A stretch of 64,000 nucleotides of DNA, taken from the NCBI RefSeq assembly GCF_003594875.1, contig NZ_QZEY01000002.1, positions 1-64,000 on the forward strand, in the 5' to 3' direction. The notes beneath the pieces are model-generated. The model made no database searches, was not told the origin of the DNA, and worked only from the letters and a program-made list of their open reading frames with translations. The position numbers were made by a program, and so were the translations under genes. Below are positions 44,795 through 55,844 of this stretch, in pieces. How positions within the stretch are numbered: the stretch's first letter is position 1; each line of letters opens with the position of its first letter. This DNA comes from Bailinhaonella thermotolerans (GTDB lineage: Bacteria > Actinomycetota > Actinomycetes > Streptosporangiales > Streptosporangiaceae).

Positions 44795-44846
44795 GATGTC
44801 ACAACCCAGCGCCTTTACAAAGTAGATCAGGCGCGCTTCCCGCGGT

Positions 44847-46187
44847 TCAGGCGCGCTTCTCGCCGCGGAGGTAGGGGCGGATCTTGGACCAGCGCTCGCC
44901 GAAGTGGGACTCCGCGCCGTGGGTCGTGGGCTCGTAGTACGTGCGGGACTGGATCTCGTCCGGGGCGTACTGCTGGCGCACCAGGCCGTTCGGGGAGTCG
45001 TGGGGGTACTGGTAGCCCTCGCCGTGGCCCAGCTTCCGCGCCCCCGGGTAGTGGGCGTCGCGGAGGTGGTTCGGGACCTGCCCGATCAGGCCCCGCCGTA
45101 CGTCGGAGACGGCCGCGCCGATCGCCTTCACGACCGCGTTGGACTTGGGGGCCAGCGCGCAGTGGATCACGGCCTGGGTCAGGTTGATCTGGCCCTCGGG
45201 CAGGCCGATGAACTCCACCGCCTGCGCCGCCGCGACCGCGACCTGCAGGCAGGTGGGGTCGGCCATGCCCACGTCCTCGCTCGCGAAGATCACGATGCGG
45301 CGGGCGATGAACCGGGGGTCCTCCCCCGCCTCGATCATGCGCGCCAGGTAGTGCACGGCGGCGTCCGCGTCCGAGCCGCGCATGCTCTTGATGAACGCGC
45401 TGATCACGTCGTAGTGCTGGTCGCCCTGCCGGTCGTAGCGCACGGCCGCCTTGTCCACGGCCTTCTCCAGCACCTCGACCGTGATGTCGGCGCTGAGCAG
45501 CGAGGCCGCCTCCAGGTACGTCAGGGAGCGCCGGGCGTCGCCCCCGGCCAGCCGTACGAGGTGGTCCAGGGCGTCCGGCGCGAGCCGCGCCCGCCCGGCC
45601 AGGCCGCGCTCGTCGGCCACGGCGCGCTCGACGACGGCGCGGACGTCGTCCTCGGTGAGGGAGTGGAGGGTCAGCAGCAGCGAGCGGGACAGCAGCGGCG
45701 AGATGACCGAGAAGAAGGGGTTCTCGGTGGTCGCGCCGATGAACGTGACCCAGCGGTTCTCCACGGCGGGCAGCAGGGCGTCCTGCTGGGCCTTGTTGAA
45801 ACGGTGCACCTCGTCCACGAACAGCACCGTCTGGCGGCCGGTCATGCCCAGTTCGCGGCGGGCCTGGTCGATCGCCGCGCGCACGTCCTTCACGCCCGCG
45901 CTGACGGCCGAGATCTCGGTGAACCGGCGGCTGGTCTGCCGCGCGACGACGTAGGCGATCGTGGTCTTGCCGGTGCCCGGCGGCCCCCACAGGAACAGCG
46001 ACATGGGCGCCTCGCCCTCGACCAGCTTGCGCAGCGGCGTCCCCGGCCCGAGCAGGTGCCCCTGCCCCACGATCTCGTCCAGGTTCCGCGGGCGCATCCG
46101 CACCGCGAGCGGCGCCTGGGCCTGCTCCGCCTCCTCGGCCGCCGTGTCGAACAGGCTGTCGGACTGTTCCGGTACTCCCTTTGCCAC
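44847..46187 (-). CDS. rarA: Replication-associated recombination protein RarA (MgsA)
   Basis: AAA+ ATPase that acts at stalled forks and binds SSB. The 446-residue protein has Walker [10 protein letters not shown], Walker [10 protein letters not shown], sensor GATTENPFF and the C-terminal tetramerisation region ([17 protein letters not shown]). Last codons read GEKRA. In many actinomycetes rpsD lies between rarA and DUF948; here accessory genes occupy that space. The GTG start has GGGAGG 12 nt upstream. Confidence 0.94.
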   Translation of the reverse strand: MAKGVPEQSDSLFDTAAEEAEQAQAPLAVRMRPRNLDEIVGQGHLLGPGTPLRKLVEGEAPMSLFLWGPPGTGKTTIAYVVARQTSRRFTEISAVSAGVKDVRAAIDQARRELGMTGRQTVLFVDEVHRFNKAQQDALLPAVENRWVTFIGATTENPFFSVISPLLSRSLLLTLHSLTEDDVRAVVERAVADERGLAGRARLAPDALDHLVRLAGGDARRSLTYLEAASLLSADITVEVLEKAVDKAAVRYDRQGDQHYDVISAFIKSMRGSDADAAVHYLARMIEAGEDPRFIARRIVIFASEDVGMADPTCLQVAVAAAQAVEFIGLPEGQINLTQAVIHCALAPKSNAVVKAIGAAVSDVRRGLIGQVPNHLRDAHYPGARKLGHGEGYQYPHDSPNGLVRQQYAPDEIQSRTYYEPTTHGAESHFGERWSKIRPYLRGEKRA

Positions 46188-46221
46188 GCGCCGACCCTAC
46201 CTCCCGCCACGAGGAGGACGA

Positions 46222-48285
46222 TCAGGCCGCGTCCGCCCCGCGCCCGGGGCCGCCGGGTTCACCCTGGCCGCCGCGCCCGCCCTTGCCCCCGCGGTCGTCC
46301 TGGCCGCCGCGTCCGCCCCGGTCGCCGCCGTCACCGGGGCCGGAGTCCCCGTGACCGGCGTCGCCGCCGCGCCCGTCCTCGCGCCCGTCGCGGTCGTCCC
46401 AGCTCCGGCCCTTGCCGTCCTTCCAGTCCCGCGCACCCTTGTCGCCCTTGTCTCCCTTGTCCTTCCCGCCGGGCTGCCTGGGGAGGTCGGGCCCGCCGCG
46501 CCGGTCGCCGCCCGGCGGGCGGGGCTCGGCCCGGTCGCCGCGGTGGCCGCCGGAGCCGTGTTCCTTCCGGCTCTCCGTCGCCGGCCGCCCGGCGCCGCCG
46601 CGCCTGTCCGACTTCACCGGTACGGCCGCGGGCGGGGTGGCGGCGTCCGGCGGCGGGGTCCGCACGACCATCGGCAGCGGCGCGGGTCCCGGCCCCGCCA
46701 CGGGTTCGGGCGCGGAGAGGAACCCCAGCGCCCCCGCCACCAGCGCGGTCGTCACCGAGGCGGCCAGCAGCCGCACCGCCCGGTCCACGGGGCTGCTCCC
46801 GCCGCGCACGACCGGCCGGTGCTCCTCCGCCGGATCCCCGCCGGTCCCCCAGGCCCCCGCGTACGCCGGGGGCTCCCCCGCCCGCCCGCGCCGGAACCAC
46901 GCGCGCCGCCGGGGCTCCCCCGCCCCGCGCCGCCGTACGGCCGGGCGCCGGCCGCCCGCGCCCGCCGTTCCGCCGGAGACGGGGACCTCTCCCGCCGGGG
47001 GAACGGGCCCCGGACCGGGGACGCTCGGGTGGGCGGCGGTCGCGGCGACCGAGCCGGTGGACGGAAGGCCGCCGCCGGGTGCGGCGGAGCCGGTGACGCT
47101 CGCGTCCCGGACGGCCGCGGCGCCGGCGGTCCCGGCTCCGTCCGGGGACACGGGGTACCCCGAGAGCGGCCCGCCCTCGCGCGGCATCGCGGGACCGGAC
47201 GGCCGCGGGCCCGGCGGGGCGGAGTCCGCGGCCGGGATCGGGGCCGCGGAGCCGGTGGACGGCGCATCCGGGCGGTGCCCGTCATCCGGCGGGAGGTCCA
47301 CCGCGGACGTGGCGGGGCCGGTGGGCGGGAGGGCGTCCGCCGGCGCCGCGGAGCCGGTGGACGGCGGGCCCGCGGACGGGAGGGCGGGGCCGGGCGTGCG
47401 GGGCGACGGGACCGGGCCGGGGCGGCTCAGGAGGCCGGGGGCCGAGGCACGGCGGGGGCCCGCCGCCGTGGACGGGAGGACGGCGAGGAGGGCGCGGGCC
47501 CAGGCGGCGACCGTGTGCGCGTCGCCGGGACGGGCCCCCGGATGCTTGGCGGTGAGCGCGGCGACGAACCCGCGCACGGGCTCCGGGACGTCCGCGGGCA
47601 GCGGCGGCAGCGGCTGGTCGCGGTGGGCCAGGGCGACCGCCGCCGGGTTGCCGACGAAGGGCGGGGAGCCGCTGAGGCACTGGAAGGCGATGACGCCGAG
47701 GCTGTAGATGTCGCTGAGGGTGGTGGCCGCGCGCCCGGCGGCCTGTTCCGGCGACAGGTAGAGCGGCGTGCCGACGAGGGTCCCGGTGCGGGTGAGCGGG
47801 GTGGCGTCGGAGGCCCAGGCGATGCCGAAGTCGGTCACCTTGACCGTGCCGGAGCCGGTGATCAGCAGGTTCCCCGGCTTGACGTCGCGGTGCACGAGCC
47901 CGGCGGCGTGCGCGGCGGCCAGCGCCTCGGCGGTCTGCGCCACGATGTCCAGCGTGCGGTCCACCGCGAGGCGCCCCTCCCGCGCCAGGATCGCGGCCAG
48001 GGACTCCCCCCGGACGTACTCCATCACGAGCCACGGCCGGGGCGGCCCCTCCCCGTAGTCGTACACCTGGGCCACGCCGGGATGGGACAGCGCGGCCGCG
48101 TGCCGGGCCTCGCGCTGGAACCGTAAGCGGAACTCCACGTCGTCCGCGTGCTCGGGCCGGGGCACCTTCACGGCCACGGGGCGTTCCAGCAGCCCGTCCT
48201 CGGCCCGCCAGACCTCTCCCATGCCCCCGGCCGCGAGGCGCTCGACCAGCCTGTATCGGTCCTTGATCGTCGCTGCGGCACCCAC
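46222..48285 (-). CDS. Membrane Ser/Thr protein kinase with long repeat and Gly-rich regions
   Basis: The 687-residue protein has a complete N-terminal Hanks kinase (about 10-265): LAAGGMGEVWRAED, VAVKV, HRDVKPGN, DFGIAW, GTPLYLSPEQ. A Pro/Ser/Ala region follows (about 275-450) with the octapeptide-like PSTGSAAP repeated several times, then one transmembrane helix (LLAASVTTALVAGALGFL, about 525-545) and a 130-residue extracellular tail rich in Gly/Asp/Arg/Lys with GGRGGQ-type repeats. No PASTA domains, so it differs from PknB. The repeats are encoded by 16-20-bp DNA repeats. GTG start 48285. Confidence 0.87.
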   Translation of the reverse strand: MGAAATIKDRYRLVERLAAGGMGEVWRAEDGLLERPVAVKVPRPEHADDVEFRLRFQREARHAAALSHPGVAQVYDYGEGPPRPWLVMEYVRGESLAAILAREGRLAVDRTLDIVAQTAEALAAAHAAGLVHRDVKPGNLLITGSGTVKVTDFGIAWASDATPLTRTGTLVGTPLYLSPEQAAGRAATTLSDIYSLGVIAFQCLSGSPPFVGNPAAVALAHRDQPLPPLPADVPEPVRGFVAALTAKHPGARPGDAHTVAAWARALLAVLPSTAAGPRRASAPGLLSRPGPVPSPRTPGPALPSAGPPSTGSAAPADALPPTGPATSAVDLPPDDGHRPDAPSTGSAAPIPAADSAPPGPRPSGPAMPREGGPLSGYPVSPDGAGTAGAAAVRDASVTGSAAPGGGLPSTGSVAATAAHPSVPGPGPVPPAGEVPVSGGTAGAGGRRPAVRRRGAGEPRRRAWFRRGRAGEPPAYAGAWGTGGDPAEEHRPVVRGGSSPVDRAVRLLAASVTTALVAGALGFLSAPEPVAGPGPAPLPMVVRTPPPDAATPPAAVPVKSDRRGGAGRPATESRKEHGSGGHRGDRAEPRPPGGDRRGGPDLPRQPGGKDKGDKGDKGARDWKDGKGRSWDDRDGREDGRGGDAGHGDSGPGDGGDRGGRGGQDDRGGKGGRGGQGEPGGPGRGADAA

Positions 48286-48295
48286 GTCCCCCCGC

Positions 48296-49165
48296 TTACC
48301 CCGCAGAGCCCGAAGAATCCCCCCAAACCGCCACAGCTCCCGAATGTCCGGCCCGCGCGACGTGAACGCCGCAGGCCAGCGCCACCACGACGGCCCCCAC
48401 GAGCACGATCCGCCGCGTCCCCGGCACCACCGATCCGGCCACCGCCACCGCCCCGCCGAGCGCCGCCACGGCGGGCCCGCCCCCGGCCCACCATCCCGTC
48501 GCCGCCACCGCGGCCGCCGCGAGCCCGGCCCCCGCGGCTCCCACCAGAACCCGCGCCACCAGCCCCCGCCGCCCGCCTCCCCGGCCCGCCCGCGGTGTTT
48601 CCGGGGCGGCCCGGGTCACCCGCTCACCTCCGGCCGCCGCCACGCTCGCCCGGCCGCCCGGCCCGGCCCCGGTCCCGGCGCTCCCGCCCGCCTCGCGCGG
48701 CGCCGCGCCGGCCCCCGCACCGGCCCCCGCACCGGCCCCCGCGCTGGCCCCCGGGCGTACCGGATCCGCGGCCGGGACGCCGGCACCGGCGAGGCGGGGG
48801 ACGCCCGCGCCGCGCCCACGGCGTACGGCGGGGCGGGGCGGGGCCAGGAGCGCGAGGGACAGGAGGGCCAGGGCGAGGGCGGACCAGGCGGTGAGGGTGC
48901 CGTGGAGCTGGTGGGCGGCGATCTGGGCGGCCAGCGGCGGGGGCGCGGTGGCGAAGTCCGCCTTGAACTCCTCGCCGGTGAGCCTGGCGGCCCAGGCGGC
49001 GGCGGGGGCGGCCAGGGCCAGCGCGGCCAGCGGCCGGGCGAGGTGGGGGCGGAGGCGGGGCAGGACGGCGTACGCCAGGGCGGCCGCGGCCAGCAGGGGG
49101 ACCAGGACGACGGCGGCGTGGACCACGAGGGGGTGGGCCGGCAGGCCCAGGATCTCGTCGGGCAT
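48296..49165 (-). CDS. DUF2231-family membrane protein
   Basis: The 289-residue protein opens with LPAHPLVVHAAVVLVPLLAAAAL, the DUF2231 hallmark, and has about four helices split by a disordered Ala/Gly linker (about 125-205) containing an AGAGAGAGAG run encoded by a 12-bp tandem repeat (about 48713-48750). DUF2231 proteins are integral membrane proteins of unknown function. It sits 10 nt upstream of the kinase gene (likely one operon) and is divergent from the SRPBCC gene. Confidence 0.82.
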   Translation of the reverse strand: MPDEILGLPAHPLVVHAAVVLVPLLAAAALAYAVLPRLRPHLARPLAALALAAPAAAWAARLTGEEFKADFATAPPPLAAQIAAHQLHGTLTAWSALALALLSLALLAPPRPAVRRGRGAGVPRLAGAGVPAADPVRPGASAGAGAGAGAGAGAAPREAGGSAGTGAGPGGRASVAAAGGERVTRAAPETPRAGRGGGRRGLVARVLVGAAGAGLAAAAVAATGWWAGGGPAVAALGGAVAVAGSVVPGTRRIVLVGAVVVALACGVHVARAGHSGAVAVWGDSSGSAG

Positions 49166-49244
49166 CGGGGCTCCGTTTCCGCGGGTCTCGCCCTCCAGGG
49201 GGCTCGTCCCTCATCACGGGCCGCAGGCCCGACCGGTTCGGGGC

Positions 49245-49293
49245 TTGTCAGGCTAACGCTGTTAGCCTAGAGTCTGGCTAACAACGTTAGCCA
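49245..49293 (+). promoter_or_regulatory. Promoter of the SRPBCC-tetR pair with two palindromic operators
   Basis: -35 TTGTCA (49245-49250), 17-bp spacer, -10 TAGAGT (49268-49273). The spacer (49251-49267) is exactly the palindrome GGCTAAC-GCT-GTTAGCC. A second palindrome TGGCTAAC-AAC-GTTAGCCA (49275-49293) covers the expected start site; centres are 25 bp apart. A dimer at each would block polymerase. The TetR at 49841 is the likely ligand-controlled repressor. Confidence 0.8.
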
Positions 49294-49311
49294 ACTCGCC
49301 GGGAGCCCCCG

Positions 49312-49812
49312 ATGAAGATCACGATCAGCGTCCTCGCCGTCCTCGTCCTCGTGGTCGGCGGCCTGTACCTGTGGACCCGGCTCCGGCCGCACACGATCAG
49401 GACCGCCGTCGAGATCGACGCCTCCGCCGCCCGGGTCTGGGAGATCCTCACGGACCTTCCGGCCTATCCGGAGTGGAACCCGTTCATCGTCCGCTCCGAG
49501 GGCACCCCCGCCGAGGGCGAGCGGCTGCGCAACCGGCTGGTCAACCGCACCGGCTCGATGGACTTCAGCCCCGTCGTCCTCACCGCCGAGCCGGGCCGCG
49601 AGCTGCGCTGGATCGGCCGGTTCGGGATCCCGGGCATCGTGGACGGCGAGCACTACTTCCTCATCGAGCCCCTCGGCCCCGGCCGCGTGCGCCTGACGCA
49701 GGGCGAGACCTTCACCGGCGTCCTCGTCCCCTTCGCCGGGTCGCAGCTCGACGTCCGCGACGGCTTCACGGCGATGAACGAGGCGCTCAAGGCCCGTGCC
49801 GAGGCCCGCTGA
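49312..49812 (+). CDS. SRPBCC (START-like) domain protein with N-terminal membrane anchor
   Basis: The 166-residue protein has a hydrophobic N-terminus (ISVLAVLVLVVGGLYLW, about 4-21) and a polyketide-cyclase/START-like fold (TAVEIDASAARVWEILTDLPAYPEWNPF, then LRWIGRFGIPGIVDGEHYFLIEP). Such folds bind hydrophobic ligands. It is transcribed from the palindromic promoter at 49245 with tetR 28 nt downstream, so the TetR effector may be the same ligand; inferred. Confidence 0.85.
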   Translation: MKITISVLAVLVLVVGGLYLWTRLRPHTIRTAVEIDASAARVWEILTDLPAYPEWNPFIVRSEGTPAEGERLRNRLVNRTGSMDFSPVVLTAEPGRELRWIGRFGIPGIVDGEHYFLIEPLGPGRVRLTQGETFTGVLVPFAGSQLDVRDGFTAMNEALKARAEAR

Positions 49813-49840
49813 CCCGCCGCCGCCCGCCACAATTGAGCCC

Positions 49841-50419
49841 ATGAGCCAAGGCCGGCACGCCCCCACCGCGCTCACGCCCCAGCCCGCCCGCACCCAGCTC
49901 ACCCCCCGGGCCGCCGAGATCGTCCAGGCGGCCCGGGAGCTGCTGGAGGAGCAGGGCCCCGAGGCGCTGACCATGCGCGCCCTGGGCGAGCGCCTGGGCA
50001 TGCGCGCCCCCTCGATCTACAAGCACCTGAAGGGCAAGGAGGCCGTGGAGGCCGCCCTGATCGAGCAGGGGCTGGCCGAGATGGGCGCCGCCCTGTACGC
50101 CGCGCTCGACGGGGCCGGCGATCCGGTCGAGGCGGTCCTGCGGGCGTACCGGCGGATGGCGCTCGCCCACCCGAACCTCTACCGCCTGTCCACCGGCGGC
50201 CCGCTGAACCGCGCGGCCCTGCCCGAGGGCCTGGAGGAGTGGGCCGGGACCCCCTTCTTCCTCGCCTGCGGGGAGCCCCAGCTCGCGCAGGCCCTCTGGT
50301 CGTTCGCCCACGGCATGGTCATCCTGGAGCTGGACGGCCGCTTCCCCGACTCCTCCGCCCTGGACCTCACCTGGCGCGAGGGGGCCCGCGCCTTCCTCGC
50401 CGCCCGCACGGCCCCCTGA
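49841..50419 (+). CDS. TetR-family regulator (autoregulated with the SRPBCC gene)
   Basis: The 192-residue protein has the TetR HTH at about 20-70 (AAEIVQAARELLEEQGPEALTMRALGERLGMRAPSIYKHLKGKEAVEAALI) and a WHG-type C-terminal domain (WSFAHGMVILELDGRF). ATG 49841 follows an AATTG stretch rather than a ribosome site; the upstream open frame from 49796 overlaps the SRPBCC end. Likely binds GGCTAAC/GTTAGCC at 49251-49293. Confidence 0.87.
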   Translation: MSQGRHAPTALTPQPARTQLTPRAAEIVQAARELLEEQGPEALTMRALGERLGMRAPSIYKHLKGKEAVEAALIEQGLAEMGAALYAALDGAGDPVEAVLRAYRRMALAHPNLYRLSTGGPLNRAALPEGLEEWAGTPFFLACGEPQLAQALWSFAHGMVILELDGRFPDSSALDLTWREGARAFLAARTAP

Positions 50420-50540
50420 GCCCCCCGAGCCCCCCCGAGCCCACCAAGCCCACCGAGCTCCCTGAGTCCCGCCGTACGCACAACGGACAGAGCGCTGCGA
50501 AGGGGTCAGGGCTGGCGAGATGGGTGGATAATCTCTATCC

Positions 50541-51281
50541 ATGCCTCCCGTCTCGATCACCCCGGAAGAACTGCTGCGCATCACCGGCGACGACCCGTTC
50601 GTACGGCTCGGCGCCCGCCTCGGGCTGGACGGCGCCTGGCGCGGCGAGGACGCGGTGGCCTTCCTCAGCGTGGGCGGGGAGGAGTACACCGGGCGGCTGG
50701 CCGTGCTCGGTCCGCCGGAGGCGGCGGCCGCGCTGCTCGCGGCGATCGAGTTGCCGGACGGGACCGAGACGACGGTGCCGCGCGGGACGCCGCTCCCGGC
50801 CCCGCTGCGGTTCGAGCGCGCCGGTCACTGGGACTTCCGCTCCACGCTCACCCCTCCCCCGCTCCAGCCGCACGAGGAGCGCGGCGAGTGGCTGGGCGAG
50901 GAGAGTCACCCCGAGCTGATCGAGCTGCTCAAGGAGGCCAACCCCGGCACCTCGGTCTGGCCGGGCGAGGCGGCCGCGGCGCGCTGGGCGGGCGTCCGCG
51001 ACGAGCACGGCCGGATCGTGGCCTGCCTGGCCGACACCAGCGGCCCCGCCGGGTCGCCCGCGCACCTGTCGGCCATCGGCGCGCACCCGGACGTGCGCGG
51101 CCTGGGATACGGCCCGTCCGTCACGGCGTGGGCGACGCGCGCGCTCCTCGCCGAGGGGCGGCCCGCCGTGACGCTCGGCCTGTGGGCGAGCAACGACGTC
51201 GCCCGCCGGATGTACGACCGGCTCGGCTTCGCCGACGACCGCCCCTTCACCAGCGGCCCCCTGGTGCGCGACGCCCGCTGA
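50541..51281 (+). CDS. GNAT-family N-acetyltransferase
   Basis: The 246-residue protein has a C-terminal GNAT domain (about 115-240): AIGAHPDVRGLGYGPSV (acetyl-CoA loop RGLGYG) and NDVARRMYDRLGFADDRPF. The N-terminal half is a separate, less conserved region. The -10-like GATAAT (50527-50532) sits in an inverted repeat (GGATA/TATCC) eight nt before the ATG and no ribosome site is visible, suggesting a leaderless mRNA. Substrate unknown. Confidence 0.85.
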   Translation: MPPVSITPEELLRITGDDPFVRLGARLGLDGAWRGEDAVAFLSVGGEEYTGRLAVLGPPEAAAALLAAIELPDGTETTVPRGTPLPAPLRFERAGHWDFRSTLTPPPLQPHEERGEWLGEESHPELIELLKEANPGTSVWPGEAAAARWAGVRDEHGRIVACLADTSGPAGSPAHLSAIGAHPDVRGLGYGPSVTAWATRALLAEGRPAVTLGLWASNDVARRMYDRLGFADDRPFTSGPLVRDAR

Positions 51282-51320
51282 CCGGGGTTTACCCGGGGGC
51301 GGCCCGGGGAGGCGGTGGAG

Positions 51321-51884
51321 ATGGACGTTCGCGACGCGTACCGGCGGGCCATGGACGGCTTCGAGATCCGGGTGGGCCGGATCCGCGACGGCGACTGGTC
51401 CCGGCCCACGCCGGACACCGAGTGGGATGTGCGCGCCCTGGTCAACCACATGACCGCCGAGACCCTGTGGGTGCCGGAGATGTTCGCCGGGCGGACGATC
51501 TCCGAGGTCGGCGACAGGTACGACGGCGACGTGCTGGGCGACGACCCGGTCCGCCGGTTCCGGGAGGCCGCGCCCCGCGCGGTCGAGGCGGTGCGCGCTG
51601 AGGGGGCGCTCGGCCGCACGGTGCACCTGTCGGCCGGGGACACCCCCGGCACGGAGTACGCCTGGCAGCTCTTCGCCGACGCGCTCATCCACACATGGGA
51701 CCTGGCGCGCGGAATCGGAGCCGACGACCGCCTGGACCCCGAGCTGGTCGAGGCGTGCGCCGAGTGGTTCGAGGGCGAGGAGGACTCCTACCGCCGCGCG
51801 GGGATCATCGCCGCCCGCGTCCCCGTCCCCGACGCCGCCGATCCCCAGACCCGCCTCCTGGCCGCCTTCGGCCGCCGCGCCTGA
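51321..51884 (+). CDS. DinB-like/TIGR03086-family metal-binding protein
   Basis: 187-residue four-helix-bundle protein of the mycothiol-dependent maleylpyruvate isomerase (DinB) superfamily: MDVRDAYRRAMDGF, TEWDVRALVNHMTAETLWVPEM and DALIHTWDLARGIG, where the two His and Asp can bind metal. GGGGAGG precedes ATG 51321 by eight nt. It lies 39 nt after the acetyltransferase, probably one operon. The exact thiol-transfer role is unknown. Confidence 0.82.
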   Translation: MDVRDAYRRAMDGFEIRVGRIRDGDWSRPTPDTEWDVRALVNHMTAETLWVPEMFAGRTISEVGDRYDGDVLGDDPVRRFREAAPRAVEAVRAEGALGRTVHLSAGDTPGTEYAWQLFADALIHTWDLARGIGADDRLDPELVEACAEWFEGEEDSYRRAGIIAARVPVPDAADPQTRLLAAFGRRA

Positions 51885-51955
51885 CCCCTGACCCCGTACG
51901 GCGAGCCCCGCGCCCGTCCAGGCCGTACGGGAGGGGACGGTCCCCGGACATGGAA

Positions 51956-51989
51956 GAAGGGCGGCAGTGCCTGTCTCCTGCCGCCCTTC
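51956..51989. terminator. Bidirectional terminator
   Basis: Perfect 12-bp stem (GAAGGGCGGCAG / CTGCCGCCCTTC) with a 10-nt loop between the convergent TIGR03086 and I36 genes. On the minus strand it is followed by TTCTTCC. Confidence 0.75.
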
Positions 51990-52045
51990 GGCTTCCGTGC
52001 GCCTCCGCTCGCCCGCGGGGCCGCCGGGTGCGCCCCGGCGTCCCG

Positions 52046-52459
52046 TCAGCAGACGACGAAGACGGCGTCCACCCGGTTGTTCACGCTCGCCGGGAGCGTG
52101 ACGCGGGTGTTCGCGGCGACCTTGCCGACCTGGACGTACTTGGCGTCGCCGACGTAGTCGAACAGGTAGACCGGGGCCTTGGTCCGGTTGCGGACCGAGC
52201 CCAGCCGGTCGTTGCGGGCCGGCGTCATGCGGCCCAGCTCGAACAGGCCGCACGACGGCGCGACGTAGAAGCGGTTCTGCCCCTGCCGCCCGTCGTAGAA
52301 GCAGGAGTACCCGGACGCGCACGCCCAGGCGGCGGCCGCGCTCCCCGTGGTCGCGGGCACGGATCCGGGCACGGGCGCCGCCGAGGCGGGCGCCGCCGCG
52401 AGCACCCCGGCGGACAGCACCCCGGCGGCGATCAGCGCCGCGGAACGATGGATCTTCAT
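52046..52459 (-). CDS. Secreted peptidase inhibitor family I36-like protein
   Basis: The 137-residue protein has a Sec signal peptide (about 1-28, ending ASAA) and a small beta domain with WACASGYSCFYDG, FELGRM, NDRLGSVRN and a final cysteine; four cysteines suggest two disulfides. The pattern matches the SMPI-like family I36 of Streptomyces inhibitors and beta/gamma-crystallin folds. Activity not provable from sequence. ATG 52459 is behind AGGGGGA; a TTGACC-N16-TATGCC promoter lies at about 52540-52567 on the minus strand. Confidence 0.78.
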   Translation of the reverse strand: MKIHRSAALIAAGVLSAGVLAAAPASAAPVPGSVPATTGSAAAAWACASGYSCFYDGRQGQNRFYVAPSCGLFELGRMTPARNDRLGSVRNRTKAPVYLFDYVGDAKYVQVGKVAANTRVTLPASVNNRVDAVFVVC

Positions 52460-52763
52460 GAATCCCCCTGTGGTCGATGGCTCATGAGGCAGCCACCAAA
52501 CCACGCGGAAGGGGCATCCCACCGCGTTCCCGCCCCGTCCGGCATACCGCCCCCACGAGGAAGGTCAAGTACGGCATAATGCCTGGTCAGAGCCGTGTCA
52601 GCAGAGGCATGTGGGACGTGCCGGGTCCGTGGTTCCCCACCCGCCCCACCCCCGTGGCGTACGGCCCGGCGCGGGCCCCCGCCGCCGCCCGGCGCGCGGC
52701 CGCCCCGGACGGAGGAACGGCGGGACGCGGAGGAACGGCGAACATCGATCGCGCGAAACGCGT

Positions 52764-52798
52764 GAGGCCCGCGAGTCCGGGAGGGACTCGCGGGCCTC
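52764..52798 (-). terminator. aspS terminator
   Basis: Perfect 15-bp stem (GAGGCCCGCGAGTCC and its complement) with a 5-nt loop, 20 nt beyond the aspS stop; the most stable hairpin in the window by stem length. Confidence 0.85.
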
Positions 52799-52817
52799 GC
52801 GGCTCCGGCCTGGCGGA

Positions 52818-54580
<1,763 letters not shown>

Positions 54581-54584
<4 letters not shown>

Positions 54585-55840
54585 CGGGACAGCCTTCCTT
54601 TCAACGTTTCCACGATCTCTTCCAGCGGCACCGCGGCCTGCTCGCCGCCCGCCATGTCCTTCACCTGGGCCGTACCCGCCTCCAGGTCCCGCTCCCCCAG
54701 GATCACCGCGTAGGCCGCCCCGGAGCGGTCCGCGCCCTTCATCGCGCCCTTGAGGCCCTTGCCGCCGTAAGCCATGTCGGCCGCGACCCCGGCCCGGCGC
54801 AGCTCGCCGACCAGCGAGAACATCCGCCGCGCGGCCACCTCGCCCAGCGGCACGCCGTACACCTCGCAGCGGGGAGGGACGGCGACCTCGGCGCCCTCGG
54901 CCTCGATGGCCAGCATGATGCGGTCCACGCCGACGGCGAAGCCGATGCCGGGCAGCGGCGGGCCGCCGATGTCCTCGCTCAGCCCGTCGTAGCGGCCGCC
55001 GCCGCCGATGCCGGACTGCGCGCCCAGCAGCGGGTGGTCGAACTCGTAGGTCGTGCGGGAGTAGTAGTCCAGGCCGCGGACCAGGCGCGGGGTGTCCTCC
55101 CACGGGATGCCCAGGTCGGCCAGCAGCTCGCGGACCCGGTCGTGGTGGGCCTTGCAGGAGGCGCACAGGTGGTCGGTGATCAGCGGGGCGTTCGCGACCC
55201 GCTCGCGGACCTCGGGGCGCTTGTCGTCGAGCACCCGCAGCGGGTTGATCTCGATGCGCTCGCGCGTGGCCTCGTCCAGGTCCAGGCCGCGCAGGAACTC
55301 CTGGAGCGCGGTGCGGTAGGCCGGGCGGCACTGGCGGCAGCCGAGGGTGTTGAGCAGCAGGCGCACCCGGGTCAGCCCGAGCGCCTGGTAGCCCTCCCAC
55401 GCGATGGCGATGGTCTCGGCGTCCACCGCCGGGTCCTCGGTGCCGATCGCCTCGACGTCGAACTGCTGGAGCTGGCGGTAGCGGCCGGCCTGCGGGCGCT
55501 CGTAGCGGAACGCGGGCCCGGTGGTCCACAGCTTCACCGGGAGCTGCCCGGTGTGCAGGTTGTGCTCCAGGACCGAGCGCAGGACGCCCGCGGTGAACTC
55601 CGGCCGCAGCGTGACCGAGCGGCCGCCGCGGTCGGCGAAGGTGTACATCTCCTTGGTCACGACGTCGGTGGACTCCCCGACGCCGCGCGCGAACAGCTCG
55701 GTCTCCTCGAAGACCGGCGTCTCGATGTAGGCGTAGCCGGCCCGGCGGGCTGCCTCGGCGAAGGCCGCGCGGACGGCCAGGAAGGTGGCCGAGCGCGGCG
55801 GGTAGTACTCGGGAACCCCCTTGGGGGCCTGAAAGCTCAT
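54581..55840 (-). CDS. hisS: Histidine--tRNA ligase
   Basis: Class II synthetase. The 419-residue protein has the opening KGVPEYYPP, motif 2 ([20 protein letters not shown]), the HisA box ([13 protein letters not shown]), a Cys-containing insertion (CRQCR and CASCK pairs) and the anticodon-binding C-domain. It lies 4 nt after the metallohydrolase gene and overlaps aspS. Confidence 0.96.
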
Positions 55841-55844
55841 GTGT

